A stretch of 5,775 nucleotides of DNA from Pseudomonadota bacterium (GTDB lineage: Bacteria > Pseudomonadota > Alphaproteobacteria > Acetobacterales > Acetobacteraceae). Shown here piece after piece: positions 1 through 5,775 of the stretch. Position numbers and translations under genes: made by a program. The notes below the pieces were generated by a model, which saw nothing but the letters and a program-made list of their open reading frames with translations, was not told the origin of the DNA and did not search any database. The stretch is taken from the NCBI GenBank assembly GCA_021819535.1, contig JAKAQU010000203.1:1-5775 (forward strand). Direction: 5' to 3'. The stretch's first letter is position 1. The number at the start of each line of letters is the position of its first letter.

Positions 1-46
1 GGCTTGGCGGCGGGCGGCGGCGGCTTTACAAGGCACGGGATGACAG

Positions 47-75
47 GCCATCCCCTTCGGATAATGGGGGATGGC
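47..75. repeat. Perfect 9-bp inverted repeat before the methyltransferase gene
   Basis: GCCATCCCC at 47-55 is exactly complementary to GGGGATGGC at 67-75, with an 11-nt loop that contains GATAAT (60-65), a 5/6 match to a -10 box. No T-tract follows, so a classical intrinsic terminator is unlikely. It could be an operator-like palindrome over a promoter or an mRNA hairpin. I found no -35 at a normal distance: ATGACA at 40-45 is only 14 nt away and TTTACA at 25-30 is 29 nt away. The candidate ATG at 71 lies inside the right arm, which argues against it as the start of the following gene. Confidence 0.5.
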
Positions 76-118
76 GGCTCCCTTGCCGTTCGCTTCCTTG
101 AGGATCGGAACCCCACGC

Positions 119-787
119 ATGGATGTCGCCGCCGCTGATTTCTCCGCATCCCGCGACGTGATGGTCGATGGCCAGTTGCGCCCCAACAAAATCGTCGATC
201 CGCGTCTTCTGGAGGCGGCGCGCCGCTTGCCGCGCGAGCGGTTTTTGCCCCCCAACCTGCGCGCGCTCGCCTATATCGACGCCGATGTGCCGCTCGGCGG
301 CGGGCGGGTTCTCGTCCAGCCCTTGATTTCCGCCCGGCTGATCCAGCTCGCTTCTCCCAAAGCCGGCGAAAAAGCTTTGGTGATCGGCGCCGGCACCGGC
401 TATGGCGCGGCTCTGCTCAGCGCCTGCGGCGCCCATGTCACCGCGTTGGAAGAGGATCCGGCGCTGCTCGCGATCGCCCGTTCGGCGCTCGCCGCCTGTG
501 CGCCGACGATCCGCCTCGTCACCGGCCCGCTCACCGCCGGCTATCCGAGTGGCGCGCCGTGGGACATCATCCTGATCGAAGGTGCCGTCGCCGCCGTGCC
601 GCCGGCGATCGCCGAGCAGGTCAAGCTCGAAACCGGCCGCTTGGTCGCGGTCAGAGAGGCCGCCGGGCGGATCGGCCAGGCGGTGCTCGGCGAGCGCACC
701 GCGGCAGGGCTCGCGTTCCGCCAGGCCTTCGACGCCGCAACCGTCTATCTCCCCGGTTTTTCCCCGATGCCGGCCTTCGTTTTTTAG
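119..787 (+). CDS. pcm: Protein-L-isoaspartate O-methyltransferase family protein (divergent active site)
   Basis: This is a 222-residue cytosolic SAM-dependent methyltransferase of the PCMT family, whose classical members methylate isoaspartyl residues in damaged proteins. Visible landmarks are the N-terminal MVDGQLRPNKI (15-25), PRERFLPP (38-45), the PLGGG turn (58-62), the SAM-binding glycine loop VIGAGTGYGA (88-97), the acidic LEEDP that should hold the ribose, and a C-terminal LPGFSPMPAFVF. In classical enzymes the turn is followed by T-I-S-(Q/A)-P with a catalytic serine. Here it reads V-L-V-Q-P (64-68), so the serine is Val66 and isoaspartyl repair activity is doubtful. I chose ATG 119 because it gives the short N-terminus usual for this subfamily and a possible AGGA lies at 101-104. 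An in-frame ATG at 71 would add 16 residues but sits in a hairpin arm. The fold is confident; the substrate is not. Confidence 0.85.
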   Translation: MDVAAADFSASRDVMVDGQLRPNKIVDPRLLEAARRLPRERFLPPNLRALAYIDADVPLGGGRVLVQPLISARLIQLASPKAGEKALVIGAGTGYGAALLSACGAHVTALEEDPALLAIARSALAACAPTIRLVTGPLTAGYPSGAPWDIILIEGAVAAVPPAIAEQVKLETGRLVAVREAAGRIGQAVLGERTAAGLAFRQAFDAATVYLPGFSPMPAFVF

Positions 788-806
788 AGCGCGTGGCGCG
801 AAAGGC

Positions 807-836
807 TTGACCGCCGCCGCGCCGGCGATCGATATA
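807..836 (+). promoter_or_regulatory. Likely sigma-70 promoter of tRNA-Cys
   Basis: TTGACC (807-812), preceded by GC, and GATATA (831-836) are separated by 18 nt. They resemble the CTTGAC/CTATAT form common at alphaproteobacterial stable-RNA promoters. Transcription would begin near 843, about 10 nt before the mature tRNA 5' end at 853. This is inferred from motif match and position. It lies just after the stop codon of the methyltransferase gene, so the tRNA need not depend on read-through. Confidence 0.6.
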
Positions 837-852
837 GCGCCCGTGCGGCCGT

Positions 853-926
853 GGTCCGGTGGCAGAGTGGTGATGCAGCGGACTGCAAATCCGCGTATGC
901 CGGTTCGATTCCGGCCCGGACCTCCA
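853..926 (+). tRNA. tRNA-Cys (anticodon GCA), CCA encoded
   Basis: A complete cloverleaf can be folded by eye. The acceptor stem pairs GGTCCGG (853-859) with CCGGACC (916-922). The D stem is GCA/TGC (862-864 with 874-876). The anticodon stem GCGGA/TCCGC (878-882 with 890-894) carries loop CTGCAAA with anticodon GCA at 885-887. The T stem GCCGG/CCGGC (899-903 with 911-915) has loop TTCGATT. The discriminator base is T923, the U73 that cysteinyl-tRNA synthetase recognises, and the CCA end (924-926) is genomically encoded. All identity features agree with cysteine. It reads UGC and UGU codons and probably has its own promoter just upstream. Confidence 0.97.
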
Positions 927-930
927 ACGG

Positions 931-955
931 CGCGCCCGGCCCGGCGGGCGGCGCG
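931..955 (+). other. GC-rich imperfect hairpin after tRNA-Cys
   Basis: CGCGC (931-935) can pair with GCGCG (951-955), with partial pairing of CCCG/CGGG inside, a few bases after the tRNA CCA end. It could help 3'-end formation or termination, but no run of T follows and in DNA this GC-rich such pairing arises easily by chance. The rest of the gap to gltX (956-1000) shows no strong ribosome binding site and no convincing promoter. Confidence 0.2.
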
Positions 956-1000
956 AGGTTGGTGGTTTGCGGCGGCGCGGAAACGCTCTAGAAACGCGCC

Positions 1001-2398
1001 ATGACCGTTCGCACCCGCTTCGCGCCGAGCCCGACCGGGCTTCTTCACATCGGCGGCGCCCGCACCGCGTTGTTCAACTATCTCTTCACCCGCCATCACG
1101 GCGGGCAGTTCCTGCTCCGCATCGAGGATACCGACCGTGCCCGCGGCAGCGAGCAGGCGGTGCAGGTGATCCTCGAGGGGCTTTCCTGGCTCGGGCTCGA
1201 TCCCGACGAGCCGCCGCTCTTTCAATCGACGCGCGCCGCTCGCCACGCCGAGATCGCCCATGCTCTCCTTGCCGCCGGTCGCGCCTATCGCTGCTACTGC
1301 ACGGCCGAAGAATTGCGCGAGATGCGTGAGCAGGCGCTCCGCGAGGGAAGACCACCGCGCTATGACGGGCGCTGGCGCGACCGCGACCCCGCCGCAGCAC
1401 CCCCCGGCATCGCCCCCGCGATCCGCCTCAAGGCGCCGCGCGAGGGCGAGACCGTGGTCGAGGATCTCGTGCAGGGGCCGGTCCGGGTCGCCAATGCCGA
1501 ACTCGACGACATGATCATCCTCAGAAGCGACGGCAGCCCGACCTATCTCCACGCCGTCGTCGTCGACGATCACGACATGGCGATCACCCATGTCATCCGC
1601 GGCGACGATCATCTCACCAACACTTTCCGTCAGGCGCAGATCTACGACGCGCTGGGTTGGGAGAAGCCGCGTTTCGCCCATATCCCGCTGATCCACGGCG
1701 CCGATGGGGCCAAGCTCTCCAAGCGCCACGGCGCGGTCAGCGTGCTCGAATTCCGCGAGCAGGGGTTTCTCCCGGAAGCGCTCTGCAATTATCTGCTGCG
1801 CCTCGGCTGGGGCCATGGCGACGCCGAAATCCTCTCGCGCGCCGACGCGATCCGGCTCTTCGATCTCGATGGCGTCGGGCGGGGGGCCGCGCGCATGGAT
1901 TACGCCAAGCTCACCCATCTCAACGCCGTCTGGCTGCGCTCTGCCGATGACGCGCGGCTCGCGGGCGAGGTGATGGCGCGGCTTTCCGGCCGGCCGGACC
2001 TGGCCCTGGACGACGCGGCGCGGGCACGAATCCTCGCCCTGATGCCGGCGCTCAAGGCACGCGCGCGCACGCTCGTCGAACTCGCCGAAAATGCCGCCTT
2101 TCTCGCGCGAACCCCGCCCTTGCCGATGGACGACAAGGCCAAGGCTCTCGTTGCGGCACCCGGAATGCGGGCGATGCTCGGTGATCTCGCCGCCGTGCTC
2201 GCCGAAACCCCCTTCACGCCGGAGGCGGTGGCGGCGGCGCTGCGCGCTTTCGCCGAGGCACGCGGGCAAAAGCTCGGCGAGATCGCGCAGCCGCTGCGCG
2301 CCGCCCTCACCGGGGCGACAACGAGCCCGCCGATCGATGCGACGCTCGCGGCCCTTGGGCGTGAGGCGGCGCTCTCGCGGCTACGCGCTTGCGCGTGA
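1001..2398 (+). CDS. gltX: Glutamyl-tRNA synthetase
   Basis: This cytosolic class I aminoacyl-tRNA synthetase attaches glutamate to tRNA-Glu; in lineages that use GatCAB a paralogue may also charge tRNA-Gln. At 465 residues it matches the usual bacterial length. The N-terminus FAPSPTGLLHIGGARTA carries the HIGH-type motif HIGG (16-19), followed by RIEDTD (40-45), IRGDDHL (199-205) and the KMSKS-type loop KLSKR (238-242). The anticodon-binding domain fills roughly residues 310-465. The zinc site is half lost: C98-Y-C100 is present as in E. coli, but the positions matching C125 and H127 of the E. coli enzyme are W125 and D127 in YDGRWRD. ATG 1001 is the start because the conserved core begins within a few residues, although no clear Shine-Dalgarno precedes it. 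It is probably transcribed apart from the lipoprotein gene 91 nt downstream. Whether it discriminates tRNA-Glu from tRNA-Gln cannot be told here. Confidence 0.97.
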   Translation: MTVRTRFAPSPTGLLHIGGARTALFNYLFTRHHGGQFLLRIEDTDRARGSEQAVQVILEGLSWLGLDPDEPPLFQSTRAARHAEIAHALLAAGRAYRCYCTAEELREMREQALREGRPPRYDGRWRDRDPAAAPPGIAPAIRLKAPREGETVVEDLVQGPVRVANAELDDMIILRSDGSPTYLHAVVVDDHDMAITHVIRGDDHLTNTFRQAQIYDALGWEKPRFAHIPLIHGADGAKLSKRHGAVSVLEFREQGFLPEALCNYLLRLGWGHGDAEILSRADAIRLFDLDGVGRGAARMDYAKLTHLNAVWLRSADDARLAGEVMARLSGRPDLALDDAARARILALMPALKARARTLVELAENAAFLARTPPLPMDDKAKALVAAPGMRAMLGDLAAVLAETPFTPEAVAAALRAFAEARGQKLGEIAQPLRAALTGATTSPPIDATLAALGREAALSRLRACA

Positions 2399-2414
2399 GG
2401 GAAGAGCGACGCAG

Positions 2415-2443
2415 TTCCACCGCCGCCCGGTTGCGGCTATGCT
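2415..2443 (+). promoter_or_regulatory. Weak candidate promoter upstream of the lipoprotein-pyrB operon
   Basis: TATGCT at 2438-2443 matches four of six -10 bases. With a 17-nt spacer it faces TTCCAC at 2415-2420, a poor -35. It lies in the only sizeable gap (2399-2489) between gltX and the pyrimidine operon, where a promoter would be expected. The position is better evidence than the motif. Confidence 0.2.
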
Positions 2444-2472
2444 GGCGCGAGCGGCGTGGTGGCGCCGACGCG

Positions 2473-2486
2473 AGGAAGGGGAGAGG
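2473..2486 (+). promoter_or_regulatory. Strong purine-rich ribosome binding site
   Basis: The run AGGAAGGGGAGAGG at 2473-2486 ends three bases before ATG 2490, and its AGGAAGGGGAG part sits at a normal spacing. It is the best Shine-Dalgarno in the window and fixes the start of the lipoprotein gene, excluding the in-frame upstream codons that overlap gltX. Confidence 0.75.
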
Positions 2487-2489
2487 ATC

Positions 2490-3026
2490 ATGGCGCGATT
2501 AGCGAAGTTTCGGAATTGCGCTCTGCTCGGCACGGCCCTCGCCCTCGCCGGCTGTCAGATGCCCCCCACGCCGCAAGGGCCGGGGACGCCGATCGTCCAT
2601 CTCGGCCTCATGCCGAATGACCCAGCCCCCTGTCTCGGCGCCGTCCGCAGCATCAGTAACGCGCCGATCCTGCGCGATGCCAAGCTCGCCGCGACCGGCG
2701 GCATCGCCAAGCTCACCGGCTGCATCCTCAATCCCGGCCCGCTCGGCTATCGCGCCATCATCGTCGAGATCAGCTTCTTCGATGCCGAAGGCCATCTCCT
2801 GAGTTCGCTGACGCGCGACAGCGTCGATCTTCCGGCCTATTCCGCCAGCCCCTCGCAACCCACGGGTGCGCCGCGCTGGCTGATCCCGATCGATGTCGAG
2901 GCCGATCCCAACGCCATTCAGGCCGAGGTGGTGGTCCATGCCCTGGTCTGCGCCGGGATCGGCGTGCGTGGCTGCACCGAGGAGCACGACACCGCCGTCG
3001 TCGCGGTCTCGGCGGCCAAGACCTGA
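2490..3026 (+). CDS. Predicted lipoprotein of unknown function
   Basis: This is a 178-residue protein I cannot assign to a named family. The N-terminus MARLAKFRNC has basic residues, followed by a hydrophobic stretch and the lipobox L19-A20-G21-C22, so signal peptidase II should cleave before Cys22 and leave a lipid-anchored protein about 157 residues long. Gln23 rather than Asp at +2 favours sorting to the outer membrane, by the E. coli rule. A proline-rich linker (25-34) leads to a small globular domain. Its centre, L-T-G-C-I-L-N-P-G (75-83) followed by IIVEISFFDAEGHLL (90-104), resembles the beta-sandwich style of FxLYD-type domains; that is a pattern resemblance only. Cysteines 48, 78, 154 and 162 could form two periplasmic disulfides. 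It has a strong ribosome binding site and ends 8 nt before pyrB, so it probably leads the pyrimidine operon without an obvious link to pyrimidines. Confidence 0.85.
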   Translation: MARLAKFRNCALLGTALALAGCQMPPTPQGPGTPIVHLGLMPNDPAPCLGAVRSISNAPILRDAKLAATGGIAKLTGCILNPGPLGYRAIIVEISFFDAEGHLLSSLTRDSVDLPAYSASPSQPTGAPRWLIPIDVEADPNAIQAEVVVHALVCAGIGVRGCTEEHDTAVVAVSAAKT

Positions 3027-3034
3027 CCGCGCCA

Positions 3035-3976
3035 TTGGCCGATCTTCCTCGCCATCTGCTCGCGATCGAGGGGCTGGCACCGCCGGCGGTCGCGCATTTT
3101 CTCGATCTCGCCGAGAGCTACGTGCTGCTCAACCGCTCCGGCCGCACCGAGCGTGACATGCTGCGCGGGCGCACCCTGATCAACCTCTTCTTCGAGGACA
3201 GCACCCGGACGCGCACCAGCTTCGAGCTGGCTGGCAAGCGTCTCGGCGCCGATGTCATCAACATGTCGGTCGCCGCGTCCTCGGTGAACAAGGGCGAGAC
3301 GCTGCTCGATACCGCGGCGACGCTGAACGCGATGCGATGCGATCTCCTCGTCGTCCGCCATGCCGAGGCCGGCGCGCCCAATCTTCTCGCCCAGAAGGTG
3401 GACGCGGCGGTGATCAATGCCGGCGATGGCATGCACGAACACCCGACCCAGGCACTCCTCGATGCCCTCACCATCCGCCGCCACAAGGGCAGGCTCGCCG
3501 GGCTCGTGGTCGCGATATGCGGCGATATCGCCCATTCGCGGGTCGCGCGCTCGAACATTCATCTCCTGGTCAACCAGGGGGCGAGCGTGCGCGTCATCGG
3601 CCCGCCGACGCTGATCCCGGCGGCGATCGCGGGGCTTGGTGTTACCGTGTTCCACGACATGAAAGCGGGGCTCGCGGGCGCCGATGTGGTGATGATGCTC
3701 CGGCTCCAAAAAGAGCGCATGGCGCGCGGCCTGGTGCCGAGTGCCCGCGAATATTTCCGCGTCTTTGGCCTCGATCGGGAGAAATTCGCCGCCGCCCGGC
3801 CTGATGCGCTGGTCATGCATCCCGGCCCGATGAACAGGGGCGTCGAGATCGATAGCGCGCTTGCCGATGATCCCGCCCATAGCGTCATTCGCGAGCAGGT
3901 GGAAATGGGGGTCGCGGTGCGCATGGCGGTGCTCGACACGCTCGCCCGTGCCCGCGCCTGGCCACGCAATGTCTGA
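3035..3976 (+). CDS. pyrB: Aspartate carbamoyltransferase catalytic chain
   Basis: It condenses carbamoyl phosphate with L-aspartate to N-carbamoyl-L-aspartate, the committed step of pyrimidine synthesis, in the cytosol. The carbamoyl-phosphate site is intact: S56-T-R-T-R-T-S-F63, the 80s-loop Lys86 in SVNKGET, R108 in VVRH and HEHPTQ with H136 and Q139. Later come GDIAHSRVARSN, LRLQKER on the aspartate side and HPGPMNRG. At 313 residues it matches E. coli PyrB and lacks the N-terminal extension of Pseudomonas PyrB; no pyrI is visible nearby. The start appears to be TTG 3035, giving MADLPRHLLAIEGL; the next usable start falls after this conserved segment. A CTG at 3023, overlapping the lipoprotein stop as CTGA, is a less likely alternative. 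No clear Shine-Dalgarno precedes it, which suggests translational coupling to the gene before. The PyrC-like gene follows after 8 nt. Confidence 0.96.
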   Translation: MADLPRHLLAIEGLAPPAVAHFLDLAESYVLLNRSGRTERDMLRGRTLINLFFEDSTRTRTSFELAGKRLGADVINMSVAASSVNKGETLLDTAATLNAMRCDLLVVRHAEAGAPNLLAQKVDAAVINAGDGMHEHPTQALLDALTIRRHKGRLAGLVVAICGDIAHSRVARSNIHLLVNQGASVRVIGPPTLIPAAIAGLGVTVFHDMKAGLAGADVVMMLRLQKERMARGLVPSAREYFRVFGLDREKFAAARPDALVMHPGPMNRGVEIDSALADDPAHSVIREQVEMGVAVRMAVLDTLARARAWPRNV

Positions 3977-3996
3977 GCCCGCCGATGTCTGACCCC
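3969..3996 (+). repeat. Short direct repeat at the pyrB-pyrC junction
   Basis: ATGTCTGAGCCC (3969-3980) and ATGTCTGACCCC (3985-3996) match at 11 of 12 bases and are offset by 16 nt. The first copy contains the pyrB stop codon and the second contains the start codon of the PyrC-like gene. It looks like a small tandem duplication of a start region, but chance cannot be excluded. Confidence 0.45.
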
Positions 3997-5271
3997 ATGC
4001 CCGACCTCGTGTTCAAAAACACCCGCGTGATCGACCCCGCCTCCGGGCGCGATGGCATGGGCGAGATTCTGGTGCGGGACGGGCGCATCGCCGAGATCGC
4101 GCCGCGGATCGACCCGCCCGAGGGCGCGGAGATCATCGATGGCCATGGCGCCGTGCTCTGTCCCGGCCTCGTCGATATGCGTGTCTCGCTCGGCGAGCCC
4201 GGTTTTGAATATCGCGAGACCATCGCGTCGGCCGCTCTCGCCGCCTCGGCCGGCGGCATCACCACGCTCGCGGTCCTCCCTGACAGCCGGCCGGCGATCG
4301 ACGACCCGGCGCTGGTGCAGTTCCTCCGCGCCCGTGGGGACGCGACCGGGCGGCTCACCATCCTTCCCTATGGCGCGGTGACGCGTGGCTGCCGGGGCGA
4401 GGAGTTGGCTGAACTCGGCCTTCTGCGCGAGGCCGGCGCGGTCGCCTTCAGCGACGGGGCGCGAGCGGTCCATCCGGCGCGGCTGATGCGGCTCGCGCTC
4501 TCCTATGCCAGCGGCTTTTCCGCCTGCATCGTCCAGCACCCGGAGGAGCCGACCCTCGCCGAGGGCGGGGCCGCGACCGAGGGCGAGCTTGCGACCCGGC
4601 TCGGTCTTCCCGCCATTCCCGCCTGCGCCGAGGCGATCATGGTCGCGCGCGATATCCGGCTCGCCGAACTCACCGGGGGGATGGTGCATTTCTCGCGCCT
4701 TTCCACCGCCGAGGCCCTCGCGCTGGTGCGGGCGGCAAAGGCACGGGGCATCGCCGTCACCTGCGATACCGCGCCGCCCTATTTCGCGCTGAACGAACTC
4801 ACGATCGGCGATTTCCGCAGCTACGCCAAGCTCTCGCCGCCGCTCCGCGCGGAAAGCGACCGCCTCGCCGTCGCCGCCGCCCTGGCCGATGGCACCATCG
4901 ATGCCGTGGTCTCCGACCATCAGCCACGCGATGCCGACGACAAGCGGCTGCCGTTCGCGCAGGCGGCGCCGGGTGGCGCCGGACTCGAAACGCTCCTCGC
5001 CGTGACGCTCGCCGAATATCATGGCGGGCGCTTAAGCCTTCTCCGCGTCATCGAATTGCTCACCTCTGCCCCGGCACGCCTGCTCGGGGTCGAGGCCGGG
5101 CGGCTCGCCGCCGGGCTTGCGGCCGATCTCTGCCTGTTCGCGCCCGAACGCGCCTGGCGGGTTACCGCCGGCACGCTCGTGAGTAAGGCGCAGAACACGC
5201 CGTTTGACGGCAGCGCCCTGGAAGGGCGGGTGCTCGGCACCTGGAAGGCCGGGCGGCGGGTGTTCGGATGA
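3985..5271 (+). CDS. pyrC: Dihydroorotase-like protein, probably catalytically inactive PyrC'
   Basis: This 428-residue protein has the amidohydrolase layout of type I dihydroorotase, the enzyme that cyclises carbamoyl aspartate to dihydroorotate, but the metal site is broken. The normal H-x-H of LIDLHVHLREPG is R66-V-S68 in VDMRVSLGEPG. The His of HVST is R238 in SRLST. The PHH segment is A-P-P-Y (263-266). Still present are D157 in FSDG, H185 in VQHPEE, the catalytic-type Asp D311 in SDHQPR, and GLETLLAVTLAE. Loss of both H-x-H ligands predicts no activity. Pseudomonas PyrC' is a known inactive homologue needed to assemble active PyrB, and the 8-nt spacing from pyrB supports the same role. 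Many databases would label it simply dihydroorotase. ATG 3985 is assumed; ATG 3997 (MPDLVFKNTRVID) is equally compatible. The gene overlaps plsY by 4 nt. Confidence 0.9.
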   Translation: MSDPMPDLVFKNTRVIDPASGRDGMGEILVRDGRIAEIAPRIDPPEGAEIIDGHGAVLCPGLVDMRVSLGEPGFEYRETIASAALAASAGGITTLAVLPDSRPAIDDPALVQFLRARGDATGRLTILPYGAVTRGCRGEELAELGLLREAGAVAFSDGARAVHPARLMRLALSYASGFSACIVQHPEEPTLAEGGAATEGELATRLGLPAIPACAEAIMVARDIRLAELTGGMVHFSRLSTAEALALVRAAKARGIAVTCDTAPPYFALNELTIGDFRSYAKLSPPLRAESDRLAVAAALADGTIDAVVSDHQPRDADDKRLPFAQAAPGGAGLETLLAVTLAEYHGGRLSLLRVIELLTSAPARLLGVEAGRLAAGLAADLCLFAPERAWRVTAGTLVSKAQNTPFDGSALEGRVLGTWKAGRRVFG

Positions 5272-5775
5272 GCGGTTTTGCCGCGTCTGGCGCCCTCGCG
5301 CTCGGTTACGCGCTCGGCGCCATTCCGTTCGGGCTGCTGCTGACGCGGCTCGCCGGGCTCGGCGATATCCGCGCCATCGGCTCGGGCAATATCGGTGCGA
5401 CCAATGTCTTGCGCACCGGGCGGCGGGGTCTGGCCGCGGCGACGCTACTGCTCGATGCCGCCAAGGGTGCCGCGGCGGTGATGGTCGTGAAAATACTGCT
5501 GCCGGGCGCCCCGGGGGCAGCCTGGATCGCGGCACTCGGGGCGGTGCTCGGCCATGTTTTCCCGCTCTGGCTCGGGTTTCGCGGCGGCAAGGGGGTGGCG
5601 ACCGGGCTCGGTGTGTTGCTTGCGGCGTGCTGGCCGGCGGGTGTGCTCGCCTGTCTCGTCTGGCTGCTGGTCGCGGCGATCGGTCGCCGCTCCTCGCTCG
5701 CGGCACTGGTCGCGCTCGCGCTCGCGCCCATCTTCGTCGTCATCTTCGCTGACAGCAAAGCCGCCCTTAGATCGG
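5268..5775 (+). CDS. plsY: Glycerol-3-phosphate acyltransferase PlsY (3' end beyond window)
   Basis: This integral inner-membrane enzyme transfers an acyl group from acyl phosphate to glycerol 3-phosphate, giving lysophosphatidic acid, the first step of phospholipid synthesis. About 169 codons are present with no stop; family members are near 200 residues, so the C-terminal part with the last conserved motif is missing. Motif 1 is GSGNIGATNVLR (38-49). Motif 2 spans GHVFP (95-99) to FRGGKGVATG (104-113). Hydrophobic segments lie at about 4-27, 55-78, 86-103, 110-135 and 143-160, as expected for a multi-pass protein. The start ATG 5268 overlaps the preceding stop as ATGA, so translation is probably coupled to the PyrC-like gene. 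In many alphaproteobacteria pyrB, pyrC and plsY are followed by dprA and topA, so dprA may lie just outside. Confidence 0.95.
   Translation, partial: MSGFAASGALALGYALGAIPFGLLLTRLAGLGDIRAIGSGNIGATNVLRTGRRGLAAATLLLDAAKGAAAVMVVKILLPGAPGAAWIAALGAVLGHVFPLWLGFRGGKGVATGLGVLLAACWPAGVLACLVWLLVAAIGRRSSLAALVALALAPIFVVIFADSKAALRS

Noticed and set aside
71..118. ATG 71 as the start of the methyltransferase gene
   Set aside because: It would add 16 residues with no family resemblance and lies in the arm of the 47-75 inverted repeat, too close to the -10-like box for a normal leader. It cannot be ruled out completely.
26..2269. 747-residue open frame on the minus strand
   Set aside because: It runs antisense across the methyltransferase gene, the tRNA and most of gltX, all well supported. 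Its product is Arg/Gly/Ala-rich with no recognisable domain, typical of a mirror frame in high-GC coding DNA.
2383..2408. Possible terminator at the end of gltX (ACGCG-CTTG-CGCGT plus outer CGCTCT/AGAGCG)
   Set aside because: The stem overlaps the stop codon, the outer pairing is short and no T-run follows, so it does not meet the pattern of an intrinsic terminator.
2091..2489. N-terminal extension of the lipoprotein frame back into gltX
   Set aside because: The extension overlaps gltX in another frame, is Arg/Pro/Ser-rich, and would bury the signal peptide and lipobox in the interior. The strong ribosome binding site before 2490 fixes the start.
3559..5022. 487-residue open frame on the minus strand
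   Set aside because: It lies opposite pyrB and the PyrC-like gene, both with clear family motifs. It has no family signature and low-complexity composition, so it is a GC-driven shadow.

Overview
The window is GC-rich (estimated by eye at close to 70%) and tightly packed. Every convincing gene lies on the + strand. The gene families, the pyrB-pyrC-plsY order and an alphaproteobacterial-type TTGAC/GATATA tRNA promoter suggest an alphaproteobacterium. Something near the Acetobacteraceae/Rhodospirillales is plausible, but that placement is inferred from general character and not from a marker.

Layout: (1) Bases 1-118 are a leader with a perfect 9-bp inverted repeat. (2) Bases 119-787 encode a protein-L-isoaspartate methyltransferase (PCMT) family protein with an altered active-site motif. 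(3) Bases 788-1000 hold a tRNA-Cys gene with encoded CCA and its own likely promoter. (4) Bases 1001-2398 encode glutamyl-tRNA synthetase, gltX. (5) Bases 2490-3026 encode a small predicted lipoprotein of unknown function. (6) Bases 3035-3976 encode the aspartate carbamoyltransferase catalytic chain, pyrB. (7) Bases 3985-5271 encode a dihydroorotase homologue that has lost several metal ligands. (8) From 5268 to the window edge is plsY, the acyl-phosphate glycerol-3-phosphate acyltransferase, cut off at its 3' end.

From the lipoprotein to plsY the genes are separated by 8 nt, 8 nt and a 4-nt overlap, so 2490-5775 looks like one transcription unit. PyrB carries out the committed step of de novo pyrimidine synthesis. 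The PyrC-like protein is probably a non-catalytic partner of PyrB, as PyrC' is in Pseudomonas, and a working dihydroorotase would then be needed elsewhere in the genome. PlsY makes lysophosphatidic acid at the inner membrane.

The window is mostly housekeeping and I see no mobile element, CRISPR array or defence system. The points worth a second look are the degenerate dihydroorotase, the altered catalytic motif of the PCMT homologue, the half-lost zinc site of GltX, and the unknown lipoprotein at the head of the pyrimidine operon.
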